From Amphiura filiformis (Eukaryota > Echinodermata > Ophiuroidea > Amphilepidida > Amphiuridae), in the NCBI RefSeq assembly GCF_039555335.1, contig NC_092637.1, forward strand, positions 46,083,613 through 46,147,612: a stretch of DNA of 64,000 nucleotides, read 5' to 3'. The notes beneath the pieces were generated by a model. It was given only the letters and a program-made list of their open reading frames with translations, made no database searches and was not told the DNA's origin. The position numbers and the translations under genes are program-made. Each line of letters begins with the position of its first letter. Positions within the stretch are counted from its first letter, which is position 1. This document shows positions 55,401 to 58,400 of this stretch, one piece after another.

Positions 55401-58400
55401 TCTTCTATTCTCTCCAGGTAACATAGATGAATTCACATGTGGTACTGGTAACTGTGTGCTCTCCCATTGGGAGTGTGACTATGAGGAATCTGCCCTGTGT
55501 GATGGGTAGTGAGCTTGCCCAATTCACCTATAATAACCAATATCTTCTCTTCTATTCTCTCCAGGTAACATAGATGAATTCACATGTGGTACTGGTAACT
55601 GTGTGCCCTCCCATTGGGAGTGTGACTATGAGGAATATGCCCTGTGTGATGGGTAGTGAGCTTGCCCAATTCACCTGATAACCAATATCTTCTATTCTAT
55701 TCTCTTCAGGTAGCATAGATGAGTTCACATGTGTTACTGGTAACTGTGTGCCCTCCCATTGGGAGTGTGACTATGAGGAATCTGCCCCATGTGATGGGTA
55801 GTGAGCTTGCCCAATTCACCTGATAACCAATATCTTCTATTCTATTCTCTTCAGGTAGCATAGATGAATTCACATGTGGTACTGGTAACTGTGTGCCCTC
55901 CCATTGGGAGTGTGACTATGAGGAATCTGCCCTGTGTGATGGGTAGTGAGCTTGCCCAATTCACCTGATAACCAATATCTTTTCTTCTATTCTTTCCAGG
56001 TAGCATAGATGAATTCACATGTGGTACTGGTAACTGTGTGCCCTCCCATTGGGAGTGTGACTATGAGGAATCTGCCCTGTGTGATGGGTAGTGAGCTTGC
56101 CCAATTCACCTGATAACCAATATCTTCTATTCTATTCTCTTCAGGTAGCATAGATGAATTCACATGTGGTACTGGTAACTGTGTGCCCTCCCATTGGGAG
56201 TGTGACTATGAGGAATCTGCCCTGTGTGATGGGTAGTGAGCTTGCCCAATTCACCTAATAACCAATATCTTCTATTCTATTCTTTTCAGGTAACATAGAT
56301 GAGTTCACATGTGTTACTGGTAACTGTGTGCTCTCCCATTGGGAGTGTGACTATGAGGAATCTGCCCTGTGTGATGGGTAGTGAGCTTGCCCAATTCACC
56401 TGATAACCAATATCTTCTATTCTATTCTCTTCAGGTAACATAGATGAATTCACATGTGGTACTGGTAACTGTGTGCCCTCCCATTGGGAGTGTGACTATG
56501 AGGAATCTGCCCTGTGTGATGGGTAGTGAGCTTGCCCAATTCACCTGATAACCAATATCTTCTCTTCTATTCTTTTCAGGTAACATAGATGAATTCACAT
56601 GTGGTACTGGTAACTGTGTGCCCTCCCATTGGGAGTGTGACTATGAGGAATCTGCCCTGTGTGATGGGTAGTGAGCTTGCCCAATTCACCTGATAACCAA
56701 TATCTTCTATTCTATTCTCTTCAGGTAACATAGATGAATTCACATGTGGTACTGGTAACTGTGTGCCCTCCCATTGGGAGTGTGACTATGAGGAATCTGC
56801 CCTGTGTGATGGGTAGTGAGCTTGCCCAATTCACCTGATAACCAATATCTTCTCTTCTATTCTTTTCAGGTAACATAGATGAGTTCACATGTGGTACTGG
56901 TAACTGTGTGCCCTCCCATTGGGAGTGGGACTATGAGGAATCTGCCCTGTGTGATGGGTAGTAAGCTTGCCCAATTCACCTATAATAACCAATATCTTCT
57001 CTTCTATTCTTTTCAGGTAACATAGATGAGTTCACATGTGGTACTGGTAACTGTGTTCCCTGGAGTGTGCCTATGAGGAATCTGCCCCATGTGATGGGTA
57101 GTGAGCTTGCCCAATTCACCTATAATAACCAATATCTTCTCTTCTATTCTTTTCAGGTAACATAGATGAGTTCACATGTGGTACTGGTAACTGTGTGCCC
57201 TCCCATTGGGAGTGTGACTATGAGGAATCTGCCCTGTGTGATGGGTAGTAAGCTTGCCCAATTCACCTATAATAACCAATATCTTCTCTTCTATTCTTTT
57301 CAGGTAACATAGATGAGTTCACATGTGGTACTGGTAACTGTGTTCCCTGGAGTGTGCCTATGAGGAATCTGCCCCATGTGATGGGTAGTGAGCTTGCCCA
57401 ATTCACCTATAATAACCAATATCTTCTCTTCTATTCTTTTCAGGTAACATAGATGAGTTCACATGTGGTACTGGCTACTGTGTGCCTTCCCATTGGGAGT
57501 GTGACTGTGAGGAATCTGCCCTGTGTGATGGGTAGTGAGCTTGCCCAATTCACCTATAATAACCAATATCTTCTCTTCTATTCTTTTCAGGTAACATAGA
57601 TGAGTTCACATGTGGTACTGGCTACTGTGTGCCTTCCCATTGGGAGTGTGACTATGAGGAATCTGCCCTGTGTGATGGGTAGTGAGCTTGCCCAATTCAC
57701 CTGATAACCAATATCTTTTCTTCTATTCTTTTCAGGTAACATAGATGAGTTCACATGTGTTACTGGTAACTGTGTGCCCTCCCATTGGGAGTGTGACTAT
57801 GAGGAATCTGCCCCATGTGATGGGTAGTGAGCTTGCCCAATTCACCTGATAACCAATATCTTTTCTTCTATTCTTTTCAGGTAACATAGATGAGTTCACA
57901 TGTGTTACTGGTAACTGTGTGCCCTCCCATTGGGAGTGTGACTATGAGGAATCTGCCCCATGTGATGGGTAGTGAGCTTGCCCAATTCACCTGATAACCA
58001 ATATCTTCTCTTCTATTCTCTCCAGGTAACATAGATGAATTCACATGTGGTACTGGTAACTGTGTGCCTTTCCCATTGGGAGTGTGACTATGAGGAATCT
58101 GCCCCATGTGATGGGTAGTGAGCTTGCCCAATTCACCTAATAACCAATATCTTCTCTTCTATTCTCTCCAGGTAACATAGATGAATTCACATGTGGTACT
58201 GGTAACTGTGTGCCCTCCCATTGGGAGTGTGACTATGAGGAATCTGCCCCATGTGATGGGTAGTGAGCTTGCCCAATTCACCTGATAACCAATATCTTCT
58301 CTTCTATTCTTTTCAGGTAGCATAGATGAGTTCACATGTGGTACTGGTAACTGTGTACCCTCCCATTGGGAGTGTGACTATGAGGAATCTGCCCCATGTG

